Numbered from the stretch's first letter, positions 41,311 through 51,436 are shown. The stretch: DNA of 64,000 nt from Neisseriaceae bacterium ESL0693 (GCA_029433475.1 JAQTIE010000008.1:124001-188000); one strand, 5' to 3'. Numbers and translations: made by a program. The notes: generated by a model from the sequence alone, not told the origin.

Positions 41311-41393
41311 TAAAACAACGTCATTAAATTCTGTTTCTTTGTGGCGGTGTCTGACATTCTTGTGCTGCCCGTCCATTACGAAAGTGCCGTTTT

Positions 41394-42755
41394 ATGTTGA
41401 AAAAAATTCTCATTGCCAATCGTGGTGAAATTGCATTACGTATTTTGCGTGCCTGTCATGAGATGGGTATTGCCACTGTGGCGGTTCACTCTGAGGCTGA
41501 CAGTGATGCATTGCATGTGAAGCTCGCTGACGAATCAGTCTGTATTGGCCCGGCCAATTCAGCACAAAGTTATCTTAATATCCCCGCACTTATTGCCGCA
41601 GCAGAGGTTACCGGTGCTGATGCGATTCACCCGGGCTATGGTTTTCTGGCTGAAAATGACGGTTTTGCCGAGCAGGTGGAACAATCCGGTTTTGTTTTTA
41701 TCGGCCCTCGTGCCGAAACCATCCGCCTGATGGGTGATAAGGTATCGGCCAAAAATGCCATGAAGGCTTCCGGTGTGCCTTGTGTACCCGGTTCAGACGG
41801 TGCTTTACCGGAAAACGACCCGGATGCCATTTATCAGATTGCTGAAAAAGTCGGTTATCCGGTGATCATCAAAGCCTCTGGCGGCGGTGGCGGTCGTGGT
41901 ATGCGGGTGGTGGAAAAAGCTGAAGAACTGATTAAAGCGGTAGAAATGACCCGCGCTGAGGCCGGTGCCGCTTTTGGTAATCCCGAAGTATACATGGAGC
42001 GCTATCTGCAAAAACCACGTCACATTGAAATTCAGGTATTATGTGACGAAGAAGGCCATGCGATTTATCTGGGGGAACGTGACTGCTCCATGCAGCGGCG
42101 TCATCAGAAAGTTATTGAAGAAGCACCGGCGCCATTCATTACACCGGCTGAACGGCAGAAAATCGGTGAAGCGTGTGTGGCTGCCTGTCAGCGTATCGGC
42201 TACCGCGGTGCCGGTACATTTGAATTTTTATACGAAAACGGCGAATTTTTCTTCATTGAAATGAATACCCGCGTACAGGTGGAACACCCCATTACTGAAC
42301 TTGTGACCGGGGTAGACATTGTACAGGAACAGATTCGTGTTGCTTCAGGCCTGCCTTTGTCCTATAGCCAGAAAGACATCGAACTTAAAGGCCATGCTTT
42401 TGAATGCCGGATCAACGCTGAAGACCCTTATACATTTGTACCGAGCCCGGGGCTGATCACCAGCTGTCATCAGCCGGGCGGTAATGGCGTTCGCATTGAT
42501 AGTCATATTTATCAAGGCTATACTGTACCGCCCTACTATGATAGCATGATCGGTAAAGTATGTACTTATGGCCGTGACCGGCAGGAAGCCATGGCCAAAA
42601 TGCGTGTTGCGCTGAATGAACTGGCCATTAACGGGATTAAAACCAATACCAATCTGCATCGTGATTTATTTAACGATACGGGCTTCTGTCAGGGCGGACA
42701 AAGCATTCATTATCTGGAACAATGGTTACAGAAGCGTAAAGAATCCCAGCATTGA
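41394..42755 (+). CDS. accC: Biotin carboxylase subunit of acetyl-CoA carboxylase
   Basis: A 453-residue ATP-grasp enzyme that carboxylates biotin on Acc[18 protein letters not shown] opens it; [14 protein letters not shown] is the flexible glycine loop and [14 protein letters not shown] the catalytic region. Length matches E. coli AccC (449). Together with accA at 16.3-17.3 kb, only accD of the complex is missing from the window. A strong terminator follows. Confidence 0.98.
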   Translation: MLKKILIANRGEIALRILRACHEMGIATVAVHSEADSDALHVKLADESVCIGPANSAQSYLNIPALIAAAEVTGADAIHPGYGFLAENDGFAEQVEQSGFVFIGPRAETIRLMGDKVSAKNAMKASGVPCVPGSDGALPENDPDAIYQIAEKVGYPVIIKASGGGGGRGMRVVEKAEELIKAVEMTRAEAGAAFGNPEVYMERYLQKPRHIEIQVLCDEEGHAIYLGERDCSMQRRHQKVIEEAPAPFITPAERQKIGEACVAACQRIGYRGAGTFEFLYENGEFFFIEMNTRVQVEHPITELVTGVDIVQEQIRVASGLPLSYSQKDIELKGHAFECRINAEDPYTFVPSPGLITSCHQPGGNGVRIDSHIYQGYTVPPYYDSMIGKVCTYGRDRQEAMAKMRVALNELAINGIKTNTNLHRDLFNDTGFCQGGQSIHYLEQWLQKRKESQH

Positions 42756-42780
42756 CTTTACAGCGCCAGATGAGCAACCT

Positions 42781-42820
42781 TTCGGGCAGCCTGTGAGGCT
42801 GCCCGAATTATTTTTGTTTT
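42781..42820 (+). terminator. Intrinsic terminator of accB-accC
   Basis: Perfect 11-bp stem TTCGGGCAGCC / GGCTGCCCGAA with loop TGTGA (42781-42807), then TTATTTTTGTTTT. The arm AGGCTGCCCGAA is one base from a DNA-uptake-sequence dialect reported in some Neisseriaceae (AGGCTGCCTGAA), which may be coincidental. Confidence 0.9.
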
Positions 42821-42915
42821 ATAATAACAAACCTGAAATATTTTATGTTTCTCTGAAATATTTTTGTATTTGTATTGAGTCGATCGACCTTATTTACTTT
42901 ATTTAAAGACAAGTT

Positions 42916-43818
42916 ATGCACTATCAACAAATCGCCATTACCGTCATGCAGTCCCAGGCTGATCCGCTGTCTGATGCCCTGATGAATCATGGTGCACTCA
43001 GTACGGCCATCGAAGACGCCAATGCCGGTACTATACGTGAACAGCCTATTTTTGGTGAACCGGGAATGCCTACCGAAGAAGTCTGGCAAAACAGCGTTAT
43101 TATTGCCTTATTCGAAGCCAATGCCGACATCAAATCGATTCTGACCGCTGCCGCCGCAGCTTGTGATTTACCCGTGCCGCCCTATACACTGGAAACCATA
43201 CCAGAACAAGACTGGGTACGCTTAACCCAATCGCAGTTTGAACCAATTCAGATTTCATCGCGATTATGGATTACCCCTTCATGGCATCAGCAACCAGCCC
43301 AGCAGGATATTATTAATCTGCAACTTGACCCAGGTCTGGCATTTGGTACCGGCAGTCATCCGACCACCCGGCTATGTTTACAATGGCTGGATACCCATAT
43401 CAAAGGCAATGAAAAAATATTGGATTATGGCTGTGGTTCCGGCATACTGGCGATTGCCGCCGCAAAGCTGGGTGCAGGCTCGGTAGTGGGTGTGGATATT
43501 GACCCGCAGGCCATTCGTGCCAGCCGTCAGAATGCCATTCAGAATCAGGTTGAGGCACAATTCTGCCTGCCTGATGAAGTCGCAGAAGGCCAGTTTGATG
43601 TAGTCATCGCCAATATTCTGGCTAATCCTTTACGTTTACTGGCACAGATGCTGGCAGAACGTACCAGAAAGGGTGGCCAGATCGTCCTGTCCGGCATTTT
43701 AAGCGAGCAGACAGCGGAACTCAGTGCCATTTATCAACAATGGTTTGACTTGAATGAACCGCAGATAATTGATGGCTGGGTGTGTATCAGCGGTTGTAGA
43801 AAAGCGGTATCACCCTAA
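42916..43818 (+). CDS. prmA: Ribosomal protein L11 methyltransferase
   Basis: A 300-residue SAM enzyme that trimethylates ribosomal protein L11. GLAFGTGSHPTTRLCLQWL and LDYGCGSGILAIAAAKLGA are the SAM-binding and substrate-linker motifs. The N-terminal 90 residues match the L11-recognition domain. Conserved place after accC. Confidence 0.95.
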   Translation: MHYQQIAITVMQSQADPLSDALMNHGALSTAIEDANAGTIREQPIFGEPGMPTEEVWQNSVIIALFEANADIKSILTAAAAACDLPVPPYTLETIPEQDWVRLTQSQFEPIQISSRLWITPSWHQQPAQQDIINLQLDPGLAFGTGSHPTTRLCLQWLDTHIKGNEKILDYGCGSGILAIAAAKLGAGSVVGVDIDPQAIRASRQNAIQNQVEAQFCLPDEVAEGQFDVVIANILANPLRLLAQMLAERTRKGGQIVLSGILSEQTAELSAIYQQWFDLNEPQIIDGWVCISGCRKAVSP

Positions 43819-43879
43819 AAGGTTAAATTCCGGCTGACTTCATGCGATAATTCAGAAAATATGTTTGTTGGGAGTAATG

Positions 43880-44611
43880 ATGCAAAAAAAGATTACGGTC
43901 AACTGTCCTAAATGTCGTACTAAAAATGTGATTACCCCGCCGCCTGTTCCGGGTAGTCAGATCATGTGTACGGATTGCCATCATCAATTTAAGATTGTCC
44001 CAAGGAATGCGGCAAAATCCCGATCTGAACCACCGGCTCAGCCTGACAAGCCGTCAGTAGCTCTGTCATCCAGAGTGAGTGCCGGCAAACTGGTTAAAAC
44101 GCAGATGCTGGAAATGGTACAGAAAACCTCAATCCAACCTCCAGTATTGAATAGTTTACTGAACCAGTCTGTCAATCAGGATATTGAAAGACTGACACGC
44201 GAACCGGCAAAAACCAAAAACAATCAGCATAGTACAGTTAAAACCAGTGCAGATTTAATCAACAGCATCAATAATCTGCATGAAAACAAGATTTCTGTGG
44301 AAAGTCCTGGTATGCATGCGGCCATTGTTGCCTCAGAAATCAGTCAATCTGACCACCCGGACAGCACCACTGTCAATAATCTGAATAATCTGGTTTTTAC
44401 CCTACTGCCGAATGCCGAGGCACACAAGCAGGCAGATGTACCCTTATTATTGAATGATACTATTGAAAAAACTGAGGCCATACATGTCAAAACCCAGTAT
44501 CTGCATGATCAGCAGGATAAACTATCCAAAGAATTCAACTGGACACTGGCTTCATTGGTCGCACTGACCACATTAATGATGCAATTATTTTATTTAATGG
44601 CGGTAAAATGA
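43880..44611 (+). CDS. Zinc-ribbon protein with C-terminal membrane anchor, unknown function
   Basis: A 243-residue protein. An N-terminal zinc ribbon has CPKC at about residues 9-12 and CTDCHHQF about 20 residues later, resembling the MJ0042-type finger. The middle 180 residues are Ser/Thr/Asn-rich and probably unstructured. One membrane helix ends the chain (LASLVALTTLMMQLFYLM). GGGAG at 43870-43874 favours the ATG at 43880 over earlier ones. Its stop overlaps the argA start (ATGA), so the two are coupled. Such proteins are seen near prmA in other beta-proteobacteria, but no role is known to me. Confidence 0.7.
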   Translation: MQKKITVNCPKCRTKNVITPPPVPGSQIMCTDCHHQFKIVPRNAAKSRSEPPAQPDKPSVALSSRVSAGKLVKTQMLEMVQKTSIQPPVLNSLLNQSVNQDIERLTREPAKTKNNQHSTVKTSADLINSINNLHENKISVESPGMHAAIVASEISQSDHPDSTTVNNLNNLVFTLLPNAEAHKQADVPLLLNDTIEKTEAIHVKTQYLHDQQDKLSKEFNWTLASLVALTTLMMQLFYLMAVK

Positions 44612-45957
44612 CCCGTTTTCATGCTTTTGCAAACCCTGCCGATGCTTTTGTTGACCATTTCCATCAGGCAGCACCCTATATCCAGTATCTGCGCGGCAAA
44701 ACACTGGTACTGGTATTAGACAGTGCGGTGTTTATGGCTCATTCCTTATCAGCGCTGGCCAAAGACATTCAGCTATTGCACAGCCTGGGCATCCGATTGG
44801 TACTGGTGTATGACTATCGTCTGCAATTGCAGCAACTGGCTCAGCAACATCAATATCCGCTGTCTTATCATCAGCAACAACTGATCACTGATGAAACCGT
44901 TCTGACCATGGCTAAACAGGCCGGCGGTATGATCGCCTGTGATCTGGAAGCGGCTTTATCTGCTACTCCGCTACAGACGCCTGATCATCACGTGTTACCG
45001 CTGACGGTAGCCAGCGGCAATTTTCTGATGGCTCGACCCGTCGGGGTGATTAATGGTGTTGATATGGCGTACACCGGCGTAGTACGAAAAACTGATACTG
45101 CGGCCATCATTCAGAGACTGGACAATAATCAAGTAGTGATGGTGCGCCCCATGGGCTATTCATTAAGCGGGCAGGCCTATCAACTGGACGTCAATCAGGT
45201 GGCGCAGACACTGGCTACTTCATTGCAGGCAGAAAAACTGATTTTTCTTGGTTCAGAAACCGGTCTTTTAGATACACAGCAGCAATTGATCAACTGTCTG
45301 ACGGTGGCTGAAATTGAACCCTTACTACAAAACAGCCGGCAGTCTGCCGAAATTCAGGCCATTTTGCGCACCAGCCAAATTACTTTGGAAAACGGTGTAC
45401 AACGGGTTCATATGATCTCAGGTCTGGCTGGCGGTAGCTTAATCCGGGAACTGTTTACCCATGAAGGTTGTGGTACTGCACTGGCACAAAATGCGTTTGT
45501 CTGCATTCGCCCGGCCGATCAGCATGATATCGGTGACATTCTGCAATTGATTGCGCCTTTGGAAGCCAATGGTATTCTATTGCCGCGTGATCATGAATAT
45601 CTGGAAAACCATATCCATGAATTTGCCGTATTGGAACATGATTGTCAGGTTTATGGCTGTATTGCCTTACATATTTATGCAGATGAAGCGGTTGGCGAAC
45701 TGGGCTGTCTGATCGTGTCACCGGACGCCCGTGCTAGAGGCTATGGTGAACAGTTACTGCAATATGTGATCCAAAAAGCCAGACAGCATCAGTTACATAC
45801 TTTGTTTGCCCTGAGTACCCAGACAGGCGACTGGTTTTTAGAGCGGGGATTTATTAATGCTTCTTTAGCCGATCTTCCGCCGGTGCGCCAGCAACAATAT
45901 CAGCAAAATCAACGTCAATCTAAAATTTACAGTTGTCAGATAGCCTCCAGAAACTAA
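44608..45957 (+). CDS. argA: Amino-acid N-acetyltransferase (N-acetylglutamate synthase)
   Basis: A 449-residue enzyme that starts arginine synthesis. An amino-acid-kinase-like domain (residues about 1-280) carries the arginine-feedback site in the family, and a GNAT domain follows (from about 295, with VSPDARARGYGEQLL as the acetyl-CoA loop). Length matches E. coli ArgA (443). Coupled to the zinc-ribbon gene. Confidence 0.95.
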   Translation: MTRFHAFANPADAFVDHFHQAAPYIQYLRGKTLVLVLDSAVFMAHSLSALAKDIQLLHSLGIRLVLVYDYRLQLQQLAQQHQYPLSYHQQQLITDETVLTMAKQAGGMIACDLEAALSATPLQTPDHHVLPLTVASGNFLMARPVGVINGVDMAYTGVVRKTDTAAIIQRLDNNQVVMVRPMGYSLSGQAYQLDVNQVAQTLATSLQAEKLIFLGSETGLLDTQQQLINCLTVAEIEPLLQNSRQSAEIQAILRTSQITLENGVQRVHMISGLAGGSLIRELFTHEGCGTALAQNAFVCIRPADQHDIGDILQLIAPLEANGILLPRDHEYLENHIHEFAVLEHDCQVYGCIALHIYADEAVGELGCLIVSPDARARGYGEQLLQYVIQKARQHQLHTLFALSTQTGDWFLERGFINASLADLPPVRQQQYQQNQRQSKIYSCQIASRN

Positions 45958-46017
45958 AACGGCTATGGGCACATCCCATTTATTATATATCTTGATGTAA
46001 TTAAAAAGGAAATGATC

Positions 46018-46290
46018 ATGACCCATATGGTACACTGCGTTAAATTGGGCAAGGAAGCGCCCGGACTCAAATTCCCTCCTTTACCCAATGCGCTCGGTAA
46101 ACGTATCTATGACCATGTTTCGCAGGAAGCGTGGGACGGCTGGCTGCGCTATCAGACCATGCTGATCAATGAAAACCGTTTAAGCCTGGCCGATCCTCGT
46201 GCCCGTCAGTATATTGCCCAGCAACTAGAAAACTATTTCTTTGGTGAAGGTGCTGAAGAAATCAGCGGCTATACTGCGCCAACAGAATAA
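46018..46290 (+). CDS. yggX: Fe(2+)-trafficking / oxidative damage protection protein YggX
   Basis: A 90-residue protein that protects Fe-S clusters in enterobacteria. It begins [17 protein letters not shown], and has the conserved single Cys (VHCVKLG) and [13 protein letters not shown]. The ATG at 46012 is too close to the ribosome site AAGGA (46006-46010); 46018 has normal spacing. Confidence 0.94.
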   Translation: MTHMVHCVKLGKEAPGLKFPPLPNALGKRIYDHVSQEAWDGWLRYQTMLINENRLSLADPRARQYIAQQLENYFFGEGAEEISGYTAPTE

Positions 46291-46327
46291 TCTTTCATTG
46301 AGTGTTAATGATTGAATTGATGTGATG

Positions 46328-46380
46328 GCCGGCAGCCTGCTTTATGTCATGATGAAGGCTGCTGCCGGCTTCAATATTTT
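46328..46380 (+). terminator. Intrinsic terminator after yggX
   Basis: GCCGGCAGCCT pairs with AGGCTGCTGCCGGC with one bulged base (46328-46369), followed by TTCAATATTTT. Confidence 0.7.
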
Positions 46381-46403
46381 TATGTTTATACCAACCATCG
46401 ACC

Positions 46404-46937
46404 ATGATGCTTCTTGAACTGATTCGCAGTGATCTTTACCGTTATGCCGGTCGTACAGACTGGTTTTCTTTTATCAGGCATTATTGTTTTAATCCGGGTT
46501 TTCGGTTTTCCTTCTGGTTACGTCTGTGCGCAACACCTCATTACTGGTCTAAACTGGCCTATCCTTTGTATGCCCGTCAGAAACGCCGCAGTGGTATTCT
46601 GATTCACCCCTCAACCTCCATCGGCCACGGCCTTTATATTGGTCATGGCGGCCCGGTGATTGTCAATCGCAGTGCCATCATCGGCAATAATGTCAATCTT
46701 TCGCCTTATTGCGTGATTGGCGCCAATCATGGCACAGCGGCCATCATTGGTGATCGGGTGTATATCGGCCCCAATTGTTGTATTGTGGAACACGTCCGTA
46801 TTGGTGAGGGTGCCACCATTGGCGCCGGTAGTGTCGTGACCAAAGATATTCCGGCCAATGCCACCGCAGCCGGCAATTATGCTAAAGTACTGAATTATCA
46901 TCAGCCTGGCCGTTATATCCGGAATATATGGCCATAG
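46404..46937 (+). CDS. Serine-acetyltransferase-like hexapeptide-repeat protein
   Basis: A 177-residue acyltransferase with a short helical N-terminus (YRYAGRTDWFSFIRHYCFNPGFRFSFWLRL) and a left-handed beta-helix (IGHGLYIGHGGPVIV, VYIGPNCCIVEHVRIGEG, GAGSVVTKDIP). The helix and the HGGP motif resemble CysE, but the protein lacks about 80 N-terminal residues of E. coli CysE (273). It could acetylate serine or a sugar. No polysaccharide genes adjoin, which slightly favours serine. Confidence 0.7.
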   Translation: MMLLELIRSDLYRYAGRTDWFSFIRHYCFNPGFRFSFWLRLCATPHYWSKLAYPLYARQKRRSGILIHPSTSIGHGLYIGHGGPVIVNRSAIIGNNVNLSPYCVIGANHGTAAIIGDRVYIGPNCCIVEHVRIGEGATIGAGSVVTKDIPANATAAGNYAKVLNYHQPGRYIRNIWP

Positions 46938-47034
46938 CACTCTTGACCTCTGCCAGAATTAGTGCCAATGTATCCCCACTGGTTCAGCCCGATGAGGTTG
47001 TTGCCGTTTTGCTGTCGTTAAAGGGATACCTACC

Positions 47035-49110
47035 ATGTCTGATGCAACACCACGTTTACTTTGTCGTGAATTAAGTCTACTGGCCTTCAATCGCCGGGTA
47101 CTGGCTCAGGCGGAAGACACACGCGTTCCCTTGCTTGAACGCCTGCGTTTTCTGTGTATCGTATCCTCTAATCTGGATGAATTTTTTGAAATCCGCATGG
47201 CATGGTTGCGCCGCACCCAACAACTGGCACCACATACCGTGTTAGCCAATGGCGAATCCATTGAAACAGTCATCGCCAATGTCACCCGGGAAACACATGC
47301 GATTATTGCCAAACAATACCAGATATTCAATCAGGTACTGATTCCGGCCTTACGTCAGGAAGGTATTGTGTTTTATCCGCGCACTCATTGGAATCAGGCA
47401 CAGCAGCAATGGGTTGCCGATTATTTTCATCGTGAACTCCTGCCGATTCTGACGCCCATCGGCCTGGATCCGTCCCACCCCTTCCCGCGGCTATTAAATA
47501 AGTCACTGAATTTTGTGATTGAACTGGAAGGTACTGATGCTTTCGGACGTACTGGTGGTATGGCCATTGTACAGGCACCCAGAATATTACCGCGCATTGT
47601 CAAACTGCCCAGAAAACTGTGTGACGGACAAGATGGTTTTGTGTTTTTGTCGTCTATTTTACACGCCCATGTGCATACGCTGTTTACCGGTATGAACATC
47701 AAAGGCTGCTATCAGTTCAGGCTCACCCGCAACAGTGATCTGAATGTTGATGAGGAAGAACTGGAAAATCTGCGCCTGGCCATTGTGGATGAATTGCGCG
47801 ATCGCCAATACGGCGAAGGTGTGCGGCTTGAAGTGGCCGACAACTGCCCGGCTCCGGTAGCCGATTTTCTGCTCAACCGCTTTCATCTCAGTCAGGATGA
47901 GCTTTACCGTGTTAACGGACCAGTGAATCTGGTGCGCCTAATGTCGGTACCGGACAGAGTCAACCGGCCTGACTTGAAGTTTACGCCATTTATTCCTTCC
48001 ATTCCGGCGGTTTTAAATGACAGTCGTTCGGTATTTGATGTTATCCGTCAACAGGATATTCTGTTATATCACCCCTATCAATCCTTTGAAGCCATCGTAC
48101 GTCTGCTGGAACAGGCGGCCGATGATCCGCAGGTTATCGCCATTAAAATGACCATTTACCGCACCGGTAGCAATTCCGATCTGGTTAAGGCACTGATGAA
48201 AGCCGCTCTGGCAGACAAACAGGTCACAGTGGTGGTGGAATTAATGGCGCGCTTTGATGAAGAAACCAACGTCAACTGGGCCAGCCAGCTTGAAGCGGCC
48301 GGCGCACATGTGGTTTATGGCGTCTTCGGTTATAAAGTTCATGCCAAAATGGCCTTGATTGTCCGGCGTGAAGAAGGGGAACTCAAACGTTATGCCCATG
48401 TCAGCACCGGTAATTACCACCAGGGCACCAGCCGTTTTTATACCGATATCGGCCTGATAACCAGCAATACCGATATCACGGCAGACATCAATACCGTGTT
48501 TATGGAAATCACCGGCCTGGGACAGCCCAACCATTTACATAAAATCGCCCAAAGCCCGTTTACTCTGGAAAGCATGTTACTTGAGAGCATCAGCCGTGAA
48601 ATCGAGGCTGCCAAAGCCGGTAAACCGGCGCGTATCATGGCTAAAATGAATGCTCTGGTAGAACCCATCATTGTTGAAGCTTTGTATGCCGCCAGTCAGG
48701 CCGGTGTACAGATTGATTTGATTGTCCGCGGTGTCTGTGTGTTACGCCCGGGTGTCGCTGGTTTATCGGAAAACATTCGTGTCCGCTCGATTGTCGGCCG
48801 GCTGCTTGAGCATGCCCGCGTCTATTACTTTGAAAACAAAGGTCAGCCCAATATCTGGATTGCCAGTGCCGACTGGATGGGACGCAATCTGTTTCGCCGC
48901 GTGGAAGTGGCCACACCCATTGAAAACCCGCAGTTTAAACAGCGGATTATTGATGAAGTGTTTACACTGGCTTTAGCCGACAATCAATCGGCCTGGCTGA
49001 TGCAGCCAGACGGCAACTATCAACATGTTGTGCCGGCCAAAGATGAGCCCATCATCAATATGCAACAAGAGTTGATTGAGAAATATCAGCAATATCCTGT
49101 CCTGATCTGA
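47035..49110 (+). CDS. ppk: Polyphosphate kinase 1
   Basis: A 691-residue enzyme that polymerises the gamma-phosphate of ATP into polyphosphate. RELSLLAFNRRVLAQAED opens the N domain. The autophosphorylated histidine lies in HVSTGNYHQGTSRFYTDIGL. ASADWMGRNLFRRVE and AAALADNQ-type ends are typical. Length matches E. coli Ppk (688). AAAGGGA precedes the ATG. It is the last chromosomal housekeeping gene before the tail cluster. Confidence 0.97.
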   Translation: MSDATPRLLCRELSLLAFNRRVLAQAEDTRVPLLERLRFLCIVSSNLDEFFEIRMAWLRRTQQLAPHTVLANGESIETVIANVTRETHAIIAKQYQIFNQVLIPALRQEGIVFYPRTHWNQAQQQWVADYFHRELLPILTPIGLDPSHPFPRLLNKSLNFVIELEGTDAFGRTGGMAIVQAPRILPRIVKLPRKLCDGQDGFVFLSSILHAHVHTLFTGMNIKGCYQFRLTRNSDLNVDEEELENLRLAIVDELRDRQYGEGVRLEVADNCPAPVADFLLNRFHLSQDELYRVNGPVNLVRLMSVPDRVNRPDLKFTPFIPSIPAVLNDSRSVFDVIRQQDILLYHPYQSFEAIVRLLEQAADDPQVIAIKMTIYRTGSNSDLVKALMKAALADKQVTVVVELMARFDEETNVNWASQLEAAGAHVVYGVFGYKVHAKMALIVRREEGELKRYAHVSTGNYHQGTSRFYTDIGLITSNTDITADINTVFMEITGLGQPNHLHKIAQSPFTLESMLLESISREIEAAKAGKPARIMAKMNALVEPIIVEALYAASQAGVQIDLIVRGVCVLRPGVAGLSENIRVRSIVGRLLEHARVYYFENKGQPNIWIASADWMGRNLFRRVEVATPIENPQFKQRIIDEVFTLALADNQSAWLMQPDGNYQHVVPAKDEPIINMQQELIEKYQQYPVLI

Positions 49111-49141
49111 AGGGTGCTGTGTATGAAAAATAATGATGTCT

Positions 49142-49174
49142 GGCATACAATCAGCTTGAATCCGATTGTATGCC
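49142..49174 (+). terminator. Hairpin after ppk
   Basis: Perfect 11-bp stem GGCATACAATC / GATTGTATGCC with an 11-base loop, 30 bases after the ppk stop. U-run is poor, so termination may be weak. Confidence 0.5.
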
Positions 49175-49636
49175 GGGCATTCAGCCTGCACGCCTCTATC
49201 TGCCTTATTCGTGCTGAAAATTGCTATAAAAAATCATTGATCGTGAGGCAGTTTTATTGCGAATAATCATATGCTGAAATCAAGATTATTTAAAATCATT
49301 GATTTTAAAAATAAATTTATCTAAAAAACAGATACATTCAGCTAATCCTACCTAGAATCCGAACATCATAGCACTTAAATCTTACCCATCAGGAACACAC
49401 TGATTGCCTAAATTTTAAGCACATACATAATCATCTTGTTTTTATGAAAATTTGGCCAGTTTTAAACAGTATTATCCTCAGATTTTGTGGATAACATCAA
49501 TCTGGTGTTTTATCGGCATCAAGTGAGTTTTTATAATGGCAGTTAGGGGTTAAATAAAACACTTTATCAATATCAATCCCTTTTTATGCATATAAGATAT
49601 ATCTGATTATTCCGGCTGATAAACCATGCCCGGCTA

Positions 49637-49681
49637 AAAGATCATAAGATATATTGAACCCATCAATATATCCTGATCTTT
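49637..49681 (-). terminator. Probable terminator at the end of the tail cluster
   Basis: AAAGATCA / TGATCTTT and ATATATTGA / TCAATATAT form a stem interrupted by one internal loop (49637-49681). On the minus strand it is followed by a short U-rich stretch. It lies just past the tail-fibre-assembly gene. Confidence 0.5.
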
Positions 49682-49694
49682 CTTAGGCAAACAT

Positions 49695-50300
49695 TTATAC
49701 AGTAGGGAGAGTAGGCATATCAGTAATCAAACCCTTTTGGTATTTAAGTAAGGCCGCACGATATTGACGCCAACTGTTCAGCCCTGCTTCACCGGTAGAT
49801 TGCTCCTCAGCGGTATCGGCAAAATCAATCAAATCCTGATATTCACCAATTTTTTTAGCCGCATTATTCAGTAAATTAGTTATTTCTGCTTGCTTAACCT
49901 GCTCTGCATCAGCCTCTTGCTGTGCTTTAGTTTCGGCTGTCATCACCCAGTTACCCGCCACGAAAATATGGTATTTATCTGGTCGTGGTAAAGTAGTCAC
50001 ATCATCGGGTAACGAACCTAATGCCTGTATTGTTGTCATCTGCCCATCTTTAGTACTGTAAACAATGTCATCACGATGGTCTTCAACAATCTGTACATGA
50101 GATGAAACGGTAAAATAACCTTCTGCATTACGGGCACCAGTAACTACTAATGCTTGTTTGGCGGTTATTTCCGGTAACTTTGCATCGGCAATCACAGCAT
50201 AAACCGGAATCGCCGGAGTACAAGCATCAATATAGTCTGCCTCACGCAAAGTATTAATCAACACTTCATAGGTATTTTCATTCAACGAATAGATTTGCAT
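49695..50300 (-). CDS. Tail-fibre assembly chaperone-like protein
   Basis: A 201-residue protein directly downstream of the fibre gene, the place of Tfa proteins. The last 60 residues, with INLLNNAAKKIGEYQDLIDFAD-like helix and SWRQYRAALLKYQ, fit the Tfa/DUF4376 pattern, where the W-x-x-YR motif is typical. Such chaperones fold and cap the fibre tip and decide host range together with it. N-terminal half is less recognisable. Confidence 0.7.
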   Translation of the reverse strand: MQIYSLNENTYEVLINTLREADYIDACTPAIPVYAVIADAKLPEITAKQALVVTGARNAEGYFTVSSHVQIVEDHRDDIVYSTKDGQMTTIQALGSLPDDVTTLPRPDKYHIFVAGNWVMTAETKAQQEADAEQVKQAEITNLLNNAAKKIGEYQDLIDFADTAEEQSTGEAGLNSWRQYRAALLKYQKGLITDMPTLPTV

Positions 50301-50317
50301 GTTTTTCTCCTGATGGT

Positions 50318-51436
50318 TTAGAAACGGGTAGTGATCATCATCGCAACGTTACGCGGGCGGTTTTCTGGTGCAGTAGGCACTATACGTGACGCTGCAAAAT
50401 CCCAGTAAAACCAGTTTGCTGAAATTGCACCAAATGCTGTACCAGTCGCACATACCCGTTCACCAACACTTTTAATTTTTATAGCCCCAACACCATCAGT
50501 GGGTTTAATTTCACCATTAGCCAGCCATCCGTTGTAATTATCTAGAGTGGTTCCTCCTGTAATGTCCCTAATAGCATCACCCTGACCACTATTCACCACC
50601 CGATTCGCATCAACTCCACGCTGATCATCCCACCCTCTTAAAAATTCACCGCGCAAATCAGCAATCCGAATATAATTGCCCTGCACCAGATTCGGATAGC
50701 GCTGTGCCAGGCGCCAGAATTTATCTTTATGCAGGTTGGCATCACCCCGGTATTTAATCAGCCCTTCACGCAGACTGGTGCTAGGCAAGTAAATCGGGCT
50801 ACCGATTTCTGGTAAAGACAAGGCCGAACCAATACCCACTTCTATCCAGTAGTAAGGTCTGGTTTCATCAGTGTTGGTCCAGCCGCCGGGGCGATTGGCT
50901 TTGTCACGCGGGTCTTTGCCTTTGCAACCATCAGGGTGATAGCATTCATACCAATGACCCTCTAATTTGACCAAATCACCCGGCTGATAAATTTGAGCTG
51001 CATCATAACCGGCAGAAACCGGAAAATGAATATCTTGTGTTCCGTCAAACGGAATGCCACCTATTTTATGCTGCACTGCCATTTTGGTGGCCGCAGCAGC
51101 CGTAGCCTCTTTATCCAGCTTGCCATCTGCCAGCTTTTTACCCATCGCCGCGGATAATGCATTTAAGGTGTCATCAGACGCTAATGTATTTAAAACCTTA
51201 ACCACACCGGCTACCGTAGCAGTGGCGTTGTCCGGTTTATTCTTTTTAATCAGCGTCTGAATGGCTTCAGCCACTTGTTTCTGATTATTTTCATCGACCG
51301 TCATGCCTGCAGCGGTCAGCACATTGATCAATTCAGCTTGCAAGGTATTCAGAAAAAAGGCAGTGACTATGGTGCCCAGTTCAGTAACACCATCACCATC
51401 ATGAAACAATTTGTCTTGGGTCTTAATCGGATACAT
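50318..51436 (-). CDS. Phage tail fibre protein with tail-collar-type tip
   Basis: A 372-residue fibre. The N-terminal 130 residues (TELGTIVTAFFLNTLQAELINVL) attach to the baseplate in related phages. The middle carries a carbohydrate-binding-like WYECYHPDGCKG segment. The C-terminal part has the collar motif RGEFLRGWDDQRGVDANR and ends with RPRNVAMMITTRF. It is short for a Mu fibre (gpS about 500). It overlaps gp48 by 14 bases. The fibre tip sets the receptor. Confidence 0.88.
   Translation of the reverse strand: MYPIKTQDKLFHDGDGVTELGTIVTAFFLNTLQAELINVLTAAGMTVDENNQKQVAEAIQTLIKKNKPDNATATVAGVVKVLNTLASDDTLNALSAAMGKKLADGKLDKEATAAAATKMAVQHKIGGIPFDGTQDIHFPVSAGYDAAQIYQPGDLVKLEGHWYECYHPDGCKGKDPRDKANRPGGWTNTDETRPYYWIEVGIGSALSLPEIGSPIYLPSTSLREGLIKYRGDANLHKDKFWRLAQRYPNLVQGNYIRIADLRGEFLRGWDDQRGVDANRVVNSGQGDAIRDITGGTTLDNYNGWLANGEIKPTDGVGAIKIKSVGERVCATGTAFGAISANWFYWDFAASRIVPTAPENRPRNVAMMITTRF

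Larger units (their letters stand above)
49111..49694. other. Spacer between ppk and the tail cluster
   Basis: About 585 AT-rich bases with no gene. Two hairpins are visible, an 11-bp stem at 49142-49174 and a longer one at 49637-49681, both listed. No direct repeats or transposon ends of the phage Mu type (TGTATTG...) could be recognised. Confidence 0.5.

Noticed and set aside
42781-42807. DNA uptake sequence (Neisseriaceae dialect) in the accC terminator
   Set aside because: The arm AGGCTGCCCGAA is one base from AGGCTGCCTGAA, but I saw no repeated exact copies in the window, so a DUS cannot be claimed. I also noticed no ATGCCGTCTGAA.
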